Assembly: GCF_038005985.1 (NCBI RefSeq)
Contig: NZ_JBBOUI010000001.1
Coordinates: 2,748,001-2,812,000, forward strand
Length of the DNA stretch: 64,000 nt
From: Solibacillus sp. FSL R7-0682
GTDB taxonomy: Bacteria > Bacillota > Bacilli > Bacillales_A > Planococcaceae
Reading direction: 5' to 3'
Shown: positions 1 through 9,489 of the stretch, piece by piece
Numbering within the stretch: position 1 is the first letter of the stretch
How the letters are laid out: each line of letters opens with the position of its first letter
Notes under the pieces: generated by a model
Told to the model about the DNA's origin: nothing
The model's database searches: none
Seen by the model: the letters and a program-made list of their open reading frames with translations, nothing else
Program-made: the position numbers and the translations under genes

Positions 1-768
1 TTAATCCCAAATAACGTATCAGATGGAGGGGTTACAGGAATTAGTATCGTGATATCACAAGTCACACCGATATCTTTAGGAATATTAATTGCTGTACTTA
101 ACATTCCATTTATTTATTTAGGCTATAAGCAAATCGGAAAAAGCTTTGCCATTAATTCGGTAATCGGTATTGCATCATTATCGATTGGTACATCATTAAT
201 GCACCACGTACCTACAATTATCGAAGGAGATGCGTTATTAATTACTGTAGTCGGAGGGATCATCCTTGGGCTAGGAATGGGGTTAGCGCTTCGTAACGGT
301 GGAGCATTAGATGGAATCGATATGCTCGCTGTTTTACTATCTAGAAAGCTACCATTTGGAACAAGTGATTTAATCTTATTTTTAAATTTCTTCGTATTCA
401 TTGTTGTATCTTTAGTATTCGGCTTTAAAGGGGCCTTACTTTCTGCAATTGCTTACTTTATCGCTTCAAAAGTAATACACATTGTGGAAGAAGGTTTAAG
501 TGGCTCTAAAACATTTAAAATTATCACAGTTGAGCCAGTAGAAATGGTCGAAACAATTCGCGATCGTTTAGGTCGTAGCGCAACGTTCAATACGGTACAA
601 GGTGCTTATTCAAACCAAGAATTTAAAGAAATTACATGCGTCATCAACCGAATGGAAGAAAGTAAAATGAAGGCAATCATCCGCGAAATCGATCCGAACG
701 CTTTCGTAACGATTTATGAAGTTGTCGAAGTTAAAGGTGGTAACTTCCAAAAGAGAGACGTCCATTAA
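1..768 (+). CDS. YitT family membrane protein, 5'-truncated by window
   Basis: The reading frame is open from the first base (LIPNNVSDGGVTG...), so the gene begins before the window; the GTG at 49 is internal. The visible part has several hydrophobic helices (YitT membrane domain) followed by a soluble C-terminal domain of about 85 residues beginning near KTFKIITVEP, which matches the DUF2179 tail of YitT proteins. The family is widespread in Firmicutes; its transport or sensing role is unclear, so I give no function. It is convergent with brnQ and they share a bidirectional terminator. Confidence 0.85.
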   Translation, partial: LIPNNVSDGGVTGISIVISQVTPISLGILIAVLNIPFIYLGYKQIGKSFAINSVIGIASLSIGTSLMHHVPTIIEGDALLITVVGGIILGLGMGLALRNGGALDGIDMLAVLLSRKLPFGTSDLILFLNFFVFIVVSLVFGFKGALLSAIAYFIASKVIHIVEEGLSGSKTFKIITVEPVEMVETIRDRLGRSATFNTVQGAYSNQEFKEITCVINRMEESKMKAIIREIDPNAFVTIYEVVEVKGGNFQKRDVH

Positions 769-778
769 GTTCAAACAT

Positions 779-819
779 AAATGCGGTAGCAGCACAATAT
801 TTTGTGCCGCTACCGCATT
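779..819. terminator. Bidirectional intrinsic terminator between yitT-like gene and brnQ
   Basis: A 19-bp stem with one mismatch (AAATGCGGTAGC... / ...GCTACCGCATTT) and a tiny loop sits between the two convergent stop codons. A-rich and T-rich flanks let it serve both strands. Confidence 0.85.
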
Positions 820-821
820 TA

Positions 822-2156
822 TTACTTTTTCGATGGAATAATTATCCCAATAATAGCTCCTACGAGAGCAGGAACAATCCAACCTAACCCAATCGAATAT
901 AAAGGTAAAAATTCTTTATAAAATTCAGCAATTGATGATAAAAAACCTATTTCGAAGGCAGGTACACTGTCAATTAATGCATTATATCCATCAATAATAC
1001 TAATAAAGAACGTAAATAAAATCGCCGTTGCAAAGACTAACTGTTTGTTTCTAAACAGCGGTCCAGCTAATGCAAGTAAAATTAATACAATTGCTAATGG
1101 ATATAAGAACATTAAAACAGGAATAGCAAATGTTATAATATTCGTTAAGCCAAAGTTAGCAATAGTAAACGATACAATACAAAGTACTACAACGAAAGTT
1201 TTATAGCTGATTTTCGGATACACTTCATTAAAAAATTCACTACAAGCAGTAATTAAACCAATACTCGTTTTCAAACAAGCTAATACAATAATAATCGCTA
1301 ATAAAATCGCACCGTATGACCCGAAATAATGATCAGCTACGGCAGCAAAGATTTGACCCCCATTATCATATGTACCTATTGCTGTTACACTTGATGCGCC
1401 CATATAGGCAATAAGCCCGTATATTAACATCATTAAGGCCATCGCAAAAATACCTGATTTCCAAGTTGCTTTAGCAATTTCCTTTTTATCTGTGATTCCT
1501 GTTCTTTTTATTGCATTAATGACGATAATACCGAACGCAAGGGAAGCAAGGGCATCCATTGTGTTATAGCCTTCTTTAAAGCCCGTCATAAACGCTTCAT
1601 TTATATAACTGCCTACAGGCTCAACGAAATTACCCATCGGTGAAAACAAACTAACAGCAATTAATATAAATAAAAAAATTAAAAATGCTGGGGTTAAATA
1701 TTTTCCGATATAATCCATAATTTTCGCTGGATTTAGCGAAAAATAAAAGACAATAGCAAAGAATATAAAGCTAAATACGGCGAGCCATATTTTCGCCTGC
1801 GATGGGTCAATAAACGGTTCAAATCCTACAACAAACGGCACCGTTGCCGTACGTGGAATTGCAAAAAACGGACCAATTGTTAAATAGAGTGCTAAGGCAA
1901 AGATGACACCAAATACTGGGTGCACTCGACTCGCTAAATCTCGTAAACCATTGCTCCCTGATAAGCCTATTGCTAAAATTCCTAAAAACGGCAATCCAAT
2001 CGCCGTTACTAAAAAACCAAATAGTGCTAGCGAATAATTTGTACCTGCAAGTTGACCCATTTGGATTGGAAAAATTAAGTTACCCGCTCCAAAAAACATC
2101 CCAAACAGCATCGTACCAATTACCGCATACGTTGAAAATGGTATTTTTTTATCCAT
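822..2156 (-). CDS. brnQ: Branched-chain amino acid transporter BrnQ (LIVCS family)
   Basis: The 444-residue protein is hydrophobic throughout, with about 12 predicted membrane segments. Its N-terminus (GTMLFGMFFGAGNLIFP) is the signature of the Na+-coupled branched-chain amino acid carrier II family, which imports Leu, Ile and Val. Full length for the family. The ATG follows an AGGAG SD at good distance. The gene is a single unit; its 3' end meets the shared terminator at 779-819. About 430 bases without a gene lie upstream. In them a weak CodY-like match (11 of 15, about 2287-2301) would fit control by branched-chain amino acids, but I would not rely on it. Confidence 0.93.
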   Translation of the reverse strand: MDKKIPFSTYAVIGTMLFGMFFGAGNLIFPIQMGQLAGTNYSLALFGFLVTAIGLPFLGILAIGLSGSNGLRDLASRVHPVFGVIFALALYLTIGPFFAIPRTATVPFVVGFEPFIDPSQAKIWLAVFSFIFFAIVFYFSLNPAKIMDYIGKYLTPAFLIFLFILIAVSLFSPMGNFVEPVGSYINEAFMTGFKEGYNTMDALASLAFGIIVINAIKRTGITDKKEIAKATWKSGIFAMALMMLIYGLIAYMGASSVTAIGTYDNGGQIFAAVADHYFGSYGAILLAIIIVLACLKTSIGLITACSEFFNEVYPKISYKTFVVVLCIVSFTIANFGLTNIITFAIPVLMFLYPLAIVLILLALAGPLFRNKQLVFATAILFTFFISIIDGYNALIDSVPAFEIGFLSSIAEFYKEFLPLYSIGLGWIVPALVGAIIGIIIPSKK

Positions 2157-2341
2157 TGTCGTCTCTCCTAAGATGAAAAATTTCTTTGTTGAGTATTGAC
2201 GAAATATATCGATTTTTCACAACAATAGACAATATGATAACAGGCAATTAAAGTGAAAACAATAGCAAATCTTTAATAATGAAATTTTTATTCAGAATAT
2301 TACCGAAAATCTACTATTTCAAAAAAAGGTTCTAAGTCAAA

Positions 2342-2516
2342 TGTTGGGGTAATGTCATAATGATTCATTAATTGGCACTACCTTTTTGTTTTTTTCTAAA
2401 CAAGTCCGTTGATTTCCATTACGGGCGGACGCTTTCCGCGGGCTCACAATTTTCTAAGATTAAACCTTTTAATCCTGGGATATTCATATAGCACAAATTG
2501 AATAGATACCCCAACA
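2342..2516. repeat. 175-bp element with 10-bp terminal inverted repeats, carrying a REP-like core
   Basis: The ends are TGTTGGGGTA (2342-2351) and its exact complement TACCCCAACA (2507-2516). Inside, at about 2424-2443, is a GC-rich block (GGCGGACGCTTTCCGCGGGC) also found in the repeats at 26.65 kb and 58.85 kb. There is no coding capacity. It looks like a miniature or decayed mobile element, or two overlapping repeats; the origin is inference. Confidence 0.45.
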
Positions 2517-2537
2517 AATATTATAGAACCCAAAAAA

Positions 2538-2577
2538 AGAGCTGCACTGTGAATACACGTATTCATAGTGCAGCTCC
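2538..2577 (-). terminator. Intrinsic terminator of ribU
   Basis: A long stem (AGCTGCAC... / ...GTGCAGCT) lies just after the ribU stop and is followed on the minus strand by a run of seven T. Confidence 0.85.
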
Positions 2578-2590
2578 TACTATATATTCA

Positions 2591-3169
2591 TTATGCAATA
2601 TATTGACGACGCTGATTTTCAATCCACACACGCATTGTACGGTAAATCATCGTGACAATAACTAGCATCATAATTCCTTTAATAAGATTGAATGGTAAAA
2701 TACCTAATATAACTGTTTCATACATATCGAATTCTGGCATTCCTAATAGATACGTATACATAGGTAAAAATGCTAAATAATTTAACGCTGCCATACCGAC
2801 TGACATCACAACAGTTGACGCAACCAAGCCTATAATTAAACCTTTTACAGTTGGAATTTTTTTATAGATGAAGTAAGCAGGTAAAATGAATAATACACCT
2901 GTAGCAAAATTCGCTAAATGCCCTACAGGAATCCCTTCAGGCGCTCCTGTGTATACCCAATCTAAAATATTTTTAATAAGTTCCACTAAAATACCAGCAA
3001 CCGGTCCCATTGTAATTGCCGCTATTAATGCAGGCACATCACTAAAATCGATTTGTAAAAAGACAGGAAACCACGGTAACGGGAAGTTAAATAACATTAA
3101 TACAAATGAAATCCCACTTAGCATTCCGATTGTTACGAATGAACGTAACTTTAAACTTTTCTTTTTCAT
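2591..3169 (-). CDS. ribU: Riboflavin ECF transporter S component RibU
   Basis: This is the substrate-binding membrane subunit (S component) of an energy-coupling-factor importer for riboflavin; it works with a shared EcfAA'T module that is not in this window. The 192-residue protein has about six hydrophobic helices and the family pattern FPLPWFPVFLQIDFSDVPA near the N-terminus. I chose the ATG at 3169 (MKKKSLKLRSF) because a GAGGAGA SD lies 6-7 bases before it; an upstream in-frame ATG at 3205 has none. An FMN riboswitch and a transcription terminator lie upstream on the same strand, so import is turned off when FMN is plentiful. B. subtilis FmnP/YpaA is the equivalent. Confidence 0.93.
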   Translation of the reverse strand: MKKKSLKLRSFVTIGMLSGISFVLMLFNFPLPWFPVFLQIDFSDVPALIAAITMGPVAGILVELIKNILDWVYTGAPEGIPVGHLANFATGVLFILPAYFIYKKIPTVKGLIIGLVASTVVMSVGMAALNYLAFLPMYTYLLGMPEFDMYETVILGILPFNLIKGIMMLVIVTMIYRTMRVWIENQRRQYIA

Positions 3170-3240
3170 ACTAAATCTCTCCTCATTGCTGATTCTATCT
3201 CGCAAGAAGAAAGGACGGACATACCATTTTCATGAAAAAA

Positions 3241-3290
3241 CCCTTATGTAATATTTACATAAGGGAGAAATAGGCACACTTAAATAAGGG
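3241..3290 (-). terminator. Attenuator hairpin and antiterminator segment of ribU leader
   Basis: On the minus strand CCCTTATGTAA / TTACATAAGGG (3265-3241) forms a perfect 11-bp stem followed by six T, a classic terminator 72 bases before the ribU start. A second copy of CCCTTAT lies upstream (3290-3284) and can pair with the ATAAGGG of the 3' arm, giving a mutually exclusive antiterminator. This is the expected layout for FMN-controlled termination. Confidence 0.8.
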
Positions 3291-3412
3291 TCTATCCGTA
3301 CATTTGTAGTTATAACATCCTATTTTTTGTATACAAAAGAAGCCTTTATACAAAAGGATATTTTTATTGTACTACAAGCGTACGACATTTTTCATAAAAT
3401 GACGACCGTACC

Positions 3413-3586
3413 TTCATCTTCTCCCATCCAGACTATACTGTCGGCTTTGGAATCACACCAAATCCTGCACACACAAAGTGGCTCGCGGGCTCGAAAAGTT
3501 TTGACGCAACGTCCTCCAAGTGAATGGTCAGAGGTTGACACTTTTATTACCGCCGGTCGGGAATTACACCCTGCCCCGAAGATGAA
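3413..3586 (-). promoter_or_regulatory. FMN riboswitch (RFN element)
   Basis: Read on the minus strand it carries the conserved RFN blocks in order: CTTCGGGGCAGGGTG, ATTCCCGACCGGCGGT, AGCCCGCGAGC, GGATTTGGTG, ATTCCAAAGCCGACAGT, and GTCTGGATGGGAGAAG closing the P1 stem with the first block. It precedes the attenuator and ribU. The insert between the second and third blocks is somewhat long but within the known variable P2 region. Confidence 0.96.
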
Positions 3587-3688
3587 TCAATATTAAATTA
3601 TGTTACACTACCTATTATAAATAAAAAAAAAGAATTGTAAAGACTATTGCATACAATTCCTAGTAAATTTATTTGAATTTATAGATAA

Positions 3689-3723
3689 GGTTTCATCTTC
3701 CGACCATTACGTAAGATGAAACC
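3689..3723. terminator. Hairpin after rsiX
   Basis: GGTTTCATCTT (3689-3699) and AAGATGAAACC (3713-3723) form an 11-bp stem 17 bases after the rsiX stop. The downstream T-run is poor, so termination strength is uncertain. Confidence 0.55.
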
Positions 3724-3739
3724 CCATGATTTATAATTA

Positions 3740-4954
3740 TTAATAATAAAAGATATTTGCTGCAATTGGTTTATCTAATGGCCCTGTAAAATTAAAGCCA
3801 TTCCACTCTTCTTGGACAATTTGTTCGAACTTTACTTGTCGATCAAATTGGGCAGCTGTCATTAATATCCCTTCGATCATACGCATCACTTCAATGGCAT
3901 CAAATTGTTGTAAATCAAGTTCATTATCAAATTTCACAGTAACTACATTCTTATCGCTCTTCACTGTGTAAGTTACATTTGGCAAAATTACTGTTCGATA
4001 AATATCATTCGCTTCGGTTGTCATATTTTGTAGTGCTTCTTCCACTGTGGAATAGCTCATACGAAAATTAGGACTTAAATAGACCGCGCCAGTACTCATT
4101 TGATAAGCATAATAATTATATTTTTCCGACGAACTTCTTAACGAAATCGGCTCTTTCACCTCGCCCACATAATCAAGGTCAATACTTGCTCCATCCATGT
4201 TTTCTAAATACACTTGCTCATAATCATCACTAAAAGTATCAATAAGGGTACCAGTATAATTCGATAATGCCCCTAAACTTGTATCATATGGATGATCTTT
4301 AGGCAATTGATGAACTAATTCTCCATCCTTTTCCAGGAATTTCCCCTTAAAAGGATGGAATTCTCTGAAACCTCGCCCCTCTTCATCAATTAATGGAGCA
4401 AATGCTTCATACAACTGCAACTTGGTTGGTGCTGTCGTTCCTAATTTTTCATTGACAATTTCATTGGGAATTAAAAAACTAACTGGTACACTTTCTGCAT
4501 TATCACCTGATAAGCCAATTGTGAATAGCGTTACATCTTGTAATTGTGACTCATATACTAACGTATGTGCAGCTAATGATTCATCCAGAGAAAAGGATGA
4601 GGCTTCTTCCGGCAAAGCCAATCGTTCATTTTTCGCTGCGCTATCAGCCATTTTTAAAGAGCTTTCGGTTAATGCCTCACTTGCTTGATCCTGTGCTACA
4701 TTATTTGACGAACCAATAAACTGTCTTGCAAATACAACAATTAAAAATAGCGAAGCAATAGAAGCAATTAATGGCGTCCAGCGAATTCCTTTCGGTTTAA
4801 CAACTTTTTTTTGTGGCTGAGGCGATTGTTCACTAAATGCACCTTCATCTAAAAGTCGCTGGAAAACTTCCTCTTTGGAACGATTGTCTGTAACTTTTGG
4901 CGACTGCTTTAATAAATTTTCAATCTCACTCTCATCCCAATGCTCTTTTTTCAT
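3740..4954 (-). CDS. rsiX: Anti-sigma-X factor RsiX
   Basis: This is a predicted single-pass membrane anti-sigma factor: about 58 cytoplasmic residues, one transmembrane helix (WTPLIASIASLFLIVVFA), then a long extracytoplasmic domain. At 404 residues it is slightly longer than B. subtilis RsiX. Its ATG overlaps the sigX stop by four bases, so the two are translationally coupled, as usual for an ECF sigma factor and its antagonist. Function is inferred from topology and from the resDE-sigX-rsiX order, which is the same as in B. subtilis. Sequence similarity is moderate, so an RsiX-like call is safest. Confidence 0.85.
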   Translation of the reverse strand: MKKEHWDESEIENLLKQSPKVTDNRSKEEVFQRLLDEGAFSEQSPQPQKKVVKPKGIRWTPLIASIASLFLIVVFARQFIGSSNNVAQDQASEALTESSLKMADSAAKNERLALPEEASSFSLDESLAAHTLVYESQLQDVTLFTIGLSGDNAESVPVSFLIPNEIVNEKLGTTAPTKLQLYEAFAPLIDEEGRGFREFHPFKGKFLEKDGELVHQLPKDHPYDTSLGALSNYTGTLIDTFSDDYEQVYLENMDGASIDLDYVGEVKEPISLRSSSEKYNYYAYQMSTGAVYLSPNFRMSYSTVEEALQNMTTEANDIYRTVILPNVTYTVKSDKNVVTVKFDNELDLQQFDAIEVMRMIEGILMTAAQFDRQVKFEQIVQEEWNGFNFTGPLDKPIAANIFYY

Positions 4955-5484
4955 AATGAATTCGCCTCCTTTCCATTATTTCGATCAAGTATTTGGCGTA
5001 AGTTTTTCAGTGCTCGATGCTGTGTTGTTTTAACTTTACCAATTGTCCAACCAAGCACTTCTGCCGTCTCTTGTATCGATAACTCTTGCATGTAGCGCAT
5101 TATGACAACCATTTTTTGATCTCCAGAACATTCTTCTAATGCAACTAATATTTGCTGCAATTGATCATTATGCTCCGTATACTCTTCAGGTGAAGGTACC
5201 GGTGAAACAAGTTGCTCTGTCTCCCAATCAAATGCTGTAAACGCATGCTTATCTCGAATTTGTTTCTTCCGAAAATGATCTATCGCTACGTTTTTGGCAA
5301 TAGAGAATAGCCATGTCTTTTCACTACTTTTCCCTTCAAATCGATCATAGGATTTCAATACACGTATATATACTTCATGCGAAAGATCTTCCGCAACTGA
5401 ACGATTTTTCACTAAATAAAACAAAAAATTAAAAACATCTTGATGATACATGTCGTATAATCGATGGAATATGGATTGTTGCAC
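4951..5484 (-). CDS. sigX: ECF sigma factor SigX
   Basis: This 177-residue group IV sigma factor carries region 2 (YDMYHQDVFNFLFYLV, DLSHEVYIRVLKSYDRFEG, SSEKTWLFSIAKNVAIDHFR) and region 4 (ECSGDQKMVVIMRYMQELS, ETAEVLGWTIGKVKTTQHR). The wording is close to B. subtilis SigX, which controls envelope modification and resistance to cationic peptides. I place the start at the GTG at 5484, eight bases after GGAGG. The TTG at 5520 has no SD and falls inside a SigX-type promoter, so the extra 12 residues are not translated. Autoregulated and coupled to rsiX. Confidence 0.93.
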   Translation of the reverse strand: MQQSIFHRLYDMYHQDVFNFLFYLVKNRSVAEDLSHEVYIRVLKSYDRFEGKSSEKTWLFSIAKNVAIDHFRKKQIRDKHAFTAFDWETEQLVSPVPSPEEYTEHNDQLQQILVALEECSGDQKMVVIMRYMQELSIQETAEVLGWTIGKVKTTQHRALKNLRQILDRNNGKEANSL

Positions 5485-5510
5485 CCATCCCACCTCCGTT
5501 CTATTAATTT

Positions 5511-5536
5511 GTCGTTTCAAAACAAAAAAAGTTACA
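5511..5536 (-). promoter_or_regulatory. Autogenous SigX-type promoter
   Basis: On the minus strand TGTAAC (5536-5531), a 16-base T-rich spacer and CGAC (5514-5511) match the known SigX/SigW-like consensus (TGTAAC, about 16-17 bases, CGWC). The element ends about 27 bases before the sigX GTG, close enough for positive autoregulation. Confidence 0.75.
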
Positions 5537-5590
5537 AACCAGCAAATAATTATTAGTTAGTTAGGCTCATCTACTCAACATATGAAGAAA

Positions 5591-5628
5591 GGAGCTGCTC
5601 TGAAAGTAATTACTTACAGGACAACTCC
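5591..5628 (-). terminator. Imperfect hairpin between resE and sigX
   Basis: GGAG.TG..CTG.AAGTAATTACTT.CAG..CA.CTCC forms a long, mismatched, almost symmetrical stem. It may limit transcription from the upstream sigX-rsiX unit into the downstream res genes or act as a processing site. The T-run is weak. Confidence 0.4.
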
Positions 5629-5698
5629 CCTCTCCTTGCATATTTCCATTATAGTAAAAAGTCATACACTGTGCCAAATTGTACCTCATTAAACATTT

Positions 5699-7474
5699 TT
5701 ATGATAATGGTAAATAAAATGTAAAAGTAGTACCTTGCTGTTCGACACTGTCAACAGAAATTGTTCCTTTATGAGCTTCAACAATGTTTTTAGTAATCGC
5801 CAAACCAAGTCCTGTACCACCCTTTGAGCGAGTACGCGCTTTATCTGCTTTATAAAAACGCTCAAATACGTATGGTAGATCGTCTTGAGGAATTCCTTGG
5901 CCAGTATCCTGTACTTGTATTTTTGCAAAATTTTGCTTTTGCTGAATCGATACTGTTACCAAACCTTCAGCTGACGTATGTCGAATAGCATTATCAATTA
6001 AATTCGTTAAAACTTGTTCAATTCGATCTTCATCAATATGAATTTCCATATCCTCTGGAATATCCGTTTCAAACTGCAAAGTAACGTGATTTTCTTTTGC
6101 AGCTTGTCCAAATTTTTGCGTCATACGTTCAATCACTGTAACAAGTGAAACATTTTCTTTATATAAAGTCATATGTCCTGATTCCATACGCGCCAAATCG
6201 AGTAAATCTGTAACAAGTCTTCCCATGCGCTGGGATTCTTCATAAATCACTCGAATCATATCATTACGCTCTTCTTCTGTTGTGACGACACCATCGATTA
6301 TTGCTTCTGAGTAGCCTTGAAGCATTGCAATAGGCGTACGCAGTTCATGAGAAACATTGGCAATAAAATCAGATTTTAATTTTTCAAGCTTTGTTTCCTC
6401 TGTTTTATCGCGAATAACAGCTACAGCACCACGAATGGCATCCCCACTATAAAGAGGGTTAATGGAAATACTATAATTGGATTTTCCGATCTCTAATTCC
6501 TCATCTAAATGGTCTTCAAAATTTAAAACATGATCCAACATATGATAAAACTCTTCCGGAATAGGCTTCGAACTATCCAATCCCTTTGCAACAAACCATT
6601 TTTGTAATAATCGCTCTGCTGGTGGATTGCTCAGCAAAATTGTTTTATCTCGGTTAAACGTAATTACAGCATCACTCATCGAAGTCAAAATACTCGATAA
6701 TTGTTCTTTTTCTTGGTTAATAACCTCTAAATGATGACTTAGTTGACGCCCCATTTGATTAAAGGCAACTGCTAACTGACCAATTTCGTCATTTTGCTTC
6801 GTTTCAATTTTCGCATCAAAACGTCCCTTCGCTAATTCAAATGCGTGTTCTCGCATTTTCCTTAAGGGGAAGGTTATTTTTGATGATAAGAAAAAGGCAA
6901 AAATTGTTGTTAATATGAAAGCAATTGCTGCAGCTATAAAGACAATTTTCGTCGTCTGTCTACTTGTTTGATAAACAGCATCCGGATTTTTATAAATAAA
7001 TACAGCTCCATGGGTTTCCTCTTCACCCTTCAGTGGGAAACCAAGAACAATATAAGTACTCTTCTTATTGTTCTCTTCATTCGAAGGGAGTACTAGCTCT
7101 TTGACGATTGGTTCTGTTGTAGCGTATACTTTTTCAAATGCTCTATTCGAAATAATATCCTGCTGTATTTGTTGTTGATTTACACCTATTTGCTCTGCAT
7201 AAAGTACTTCATTTGGATTTTTTGCTATGAGTACATTTGTTGATTCAGTTAAAATTTCTGAAATAATTGTAAATTTTTTATCATCAAGTCCCTCATCATC
7301 AACAATACTTGCAATGGCTGCCGCAGTTTGACGTAAGGATTGTTCAGACTGTTCATTATGGTATTTTTCTAAAAACTCCAGCATAAAGACCGTAAAAATA
7401 AAAAGTACAAACGAAACGAGAAGCAAAATGGTTACCCATAGCTTCCCGACAATACTTGTTGCTATTCTATTCAT
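5699..7474 (-). CDS. resE: Sensor histidine kinase ResE
   Basis: This 591-residue membrane kinase is paired with ResD for aerobic/anaerobic respiration control. Order of parts: membrane helix about residues 12-34, extracytoplasmic sensor region, second helix about 177-198, HAMP linker, PAS domain about 255-355, HisKA with phospho-acceptor His376 ([12 protein letters not shown]), then the HATPase domain with N box NLIDNAIRH and G boxes DTGQGIP and GTGLGLAI. The start overlaps the resD stop by eight bases. B. subtilis ResE is 593 residues, so this is full length. Confidence 0.95.
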   Translation of the reverse strand: MNRIATSIVGKLWVTILLLVSFVLFIFTVFMLEFLEKYHNEQSEQSLRQTAAAIASIVDDEGLDDKKFTIISEILTESTNVLIAKNPNEVLYAEQIGVNQQQIQQDIISNRAFEKVYATTEPIVKELVLPSNEENNKKSTYIVLGFPLKGEEETHGAVFIYKNPDAVYQTSRQTTKIVFIAAAIAFILTTIFAFFLSSKITFPLRKMREHAFELAKGRFDAKIETKQNDEIGQLAVAFNQMGRQLSHHLEVINQEKEQLSSILTSMSDAVITFNRDKTILLSNPPAERLLQKWFVAKGLDSSKPIPEEFYHMLDHVLNFEDHLDEELEIGKSNYSISINPLYSGDAIRGAVAVIRDKTEETKLEKLKSDFIANVSHELRTPIAMLQGYSEAIIDGVVTTEEERNDMIRVIYEESQRMGRLVTDLLDLARMESGHMTLYKENVSLVTVIERMTQKFGQAAKENHVTLQFETDIPEDMEIHIDEDRIEQVLTNLIDNAIRHTSAEGLVTVSIQQKQNFAKIQVQDTGQGIPQDDLPYVFERFYKADKARTRSKGGTGLGLAITKNIVEAHKGTISVDSVEQQGTTFTFYLPLS

Positions 7475-8183
7475 TTACAACCTCAAATTTGTAGCCGACA
7501 CCCCAAACCGTTACGATCATCTTTGCCGCATTTTCAGAAACACGGTTTAATTTTTCACGTAAACGTTTTACATGTGTATCAACTGTACGTAAGTCACCAA
7601 AGAAATCATAGTGCCATACTTCTTTTAAAAGCTGTTCACGGTCAAATACTTTATCAGGTGATTTCGCAAGGAAATATAATAACTCGTATTCCTTAGGAGT
7701 TAAATTCACTTCTGTGCCATCAGCAGTAACACGGTGCGCGTCATGATCAATTGTTAAATGTGGAAATACCACTAAGTCTTTCGATGATGATGCATTTGAT
7801 ACTGGTGAGAATACTGCAGATCGACGTAAAATTGCTTTTACGCGTAGGACAACCTCACGTGGACTAAATGGTTTCACTATATAATCATCTGCTCCAAGCT
7901 CAAAGCCTTGTACACGATTTGCTTCTTCACCTTTAGCAGTTAATAAAATTATAGGTGTTGTCTTCTTTTCTCGTAATTCTGCACAAACTTCTAGTCCATC
8001 TTTTTCAGGCATCATAATATCTAATAAAATACAATGATATTCTTTTTCAAGAGCCATCGTAAGCGCTTGCTCACCATTCTCTGCCTCATCTACTAAATAA
8101 CCCTCACGCTCTAAATACATTTTTAATAAGCGACGAATACGATCCTCATCATCTACGATTAATACAGAAATATTTTCAGACAC
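7467..8183 (-). CDS. resD: Response regulator ResD (OmpR/PhoB type)
   Basis: Receiver domain with the acidic pair (VDDEDR), phospho-acceptor Asp in [11 protein letters not shown] and Lys in VKPFSP, followed by an OmpR-type winged helix ending [10 protein letters not shown]. The GTG at 8183 gives 238 residues, the family length, and follows an AAAGGGG SD by nine bases. The open frame upstream (to 8267) has no SD and reads as non-coding. ResD activates resABC, ctaA and fermentation genes under oxygen limitation in Bacillus. Here it is transcribed in the order resA-resB-resC-resD-resE. Confidence 0.95.
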   Translation of the reverse strand: MSENISVLIVDDEDRIRRLLKMYLEREGYLVDEAENGEQALTMALEKEYHCILLDIMMPEKDGLEVCAELREKKTTPIILLTAKGEEANRVQGFELGADDYIVKPFSPREVVLRVKAILRRSAVFSPVSNASSSKDLVVFPHLTIDHDAHRVTADGTEVNLTPKEYELLYFLAKSPDKVFDREQLLKEVWHYDFFGDLRTVDTHVKRLREKLNRVSENAAKMIVTVWGVGYKFEVVNE

Positions 8184-8304
8184 TGGTGTTACCCCTTTCA
8201 ACTCTCTATTCACTCTTCTATTGTACCTTTTCAAATTGCGATTGAAAAGAAAAGCTCTACCAAACATGGAAGAACTTTTCTAAAATTATGATATTTTGTT
8301 AAAC

Positions 8305-9489
8305 TTATGCGTAAGAATGTAAGCCGGCAATAACTAAATTCACTACGACTAAATTAAAGAGAATAATTAAGAAGCCGATTACAGTTAACCAAGCTGTTTT
8401 TTTCCCTTCCCATCCTTTTGAGAGACGTAAGTGTAAAAAGGCAGCATAGAATAACCAGGTAATAAGTGCCCACACTTCTTTAGGATCCCATCCCCAGAAG
8501 CGACTCCATGCGATTTGCGCCCAAATCATTGCGAATATTAACGCACCTAGTGTAAAAACAGGGAAGCCTATTAGTACAGCACGGTACGCAATCTCATCCA
8601 TTAATGTCGAATTAACACGGGACACTAACGGCTGTAACATTGTAGAAACTTTCTTTCTAAAAATTATACGAATCAATACATATAATACAGATCCAAAAAT
8701 AATAGACCAAACGACCGTCGTTAATTTACGTGCATCAATTAATGCAGGTAATTCAAAAATTGGGGTCATTTTGTTCGTTGAAAGCTCAACATATTCATTC
8801 ATCCCAAAAATTGCAGGCATCGTATAGGTAATTTCTTCTGTATTATCCATCGTATCTACATATTCAAATTTGGCTTCATAGTTCATTACGTTAAAAGTTG
8901 TCGTTGCAACAACAAAGCCAACTACAAGTACGCAGAAGAACATGACAAATTCAAGCCAGAAACTTTCCTTTGAGCGTACCTTCGTATTAACGTTTTTCAA
9001 TAAGTATATTAACCCTGCTACTGCACTAATCGCAAAAATTGATTGCCCTAATGCTGCCGTAATAACGTGAATTGTAAGCCAATGACTCTTTAAAGAAGGC
9101 ACAAGCGGACTTACTTCACTCGGGAACATAGAAGCATAAGCAATAATTAATAAAGCAATAGGTAGTGCTACAACACCAATTGCCGATACTTTATACATGA
9201 AATAAATCACAATAAAGGACAGGACAATAAACATCCCAAATGCAGTAGTAAATTCAAACATGTTACTTACAGGTGCGTGTCCCGTATAAATCCAACGTGT
9301 AATAAAGTAACCAAGCTGTGCCACAAAACCGATAATCGTTATAATAATCGCAATCTTACCATACTTGTTTGCGCGATTAGCTGCCGTGTCATTTTTTTCT
9401 TTTATAGCACCACCAAATAACAATGTACCAACTAAATAGCAAATGAACGCAACATATAGTAAGTTACCACTTAAATCGATTAAACTCAT
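8305..9489 (-). CDS. resC: Cytochrome c biogenesis protein ResC (CcsA/CcsB type)
   Basis: This 394-residue polytopic membrane protein has the tryptophan-rich heme-handling segment WGWDPKEVWALITW near the C-terminus, the mark of CcsA/ResC proteins. With ResB it forms the system II heme-delivery and cytochrome c ligation complex. The start overlaps the resB stop by four bases, so the two are coupled. Full length for the family. Confidence 0.95.
   Translation of the reverse strand: MSLIDLSGNLLYVAFICYLVGTLLFGGAIKEKNDTAANRANKYGKIAIIITIIGFVAQLGYFITRWIYTGHAPVSNMFEFTTAFGMFIVLSFIVIYFMYKVSAIGVVALPIALLIIAYASMFPSEVSPLVPSLKSHWLTIHVITAALGQSIFAISAVAGLIYLLKNVNTKVRSKESFWLEFVMFFCVLVVGFVVATTTFNVMNYEAKFEYVDTMDNTEEITYTMPAIFGMNEYVELSTNKMTPIFELPALIDARKLTTVVWSIIFGSVLYVLIRIIFRKKVSTMLQPLVSRVNSTLMDEIAYRAVLIGFPVFTLGALIFAMIWAQIAWSRFWGWDPKEVWALITWLFYAAFLHLRLSKGWEGKKTAWLTVIGFLIILFNLVVVNLVIAGLHSYA

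Noticed and set aside
3327-3596. 89-codon plus-strand frame
   Set aside because: It runs antisense across the FMN riboswitch and has no SD.
5689-5928. 79-codon minus frame at the end of resE
   Set aside because: Out-of-frame shadow of the ResE ATPase domain.
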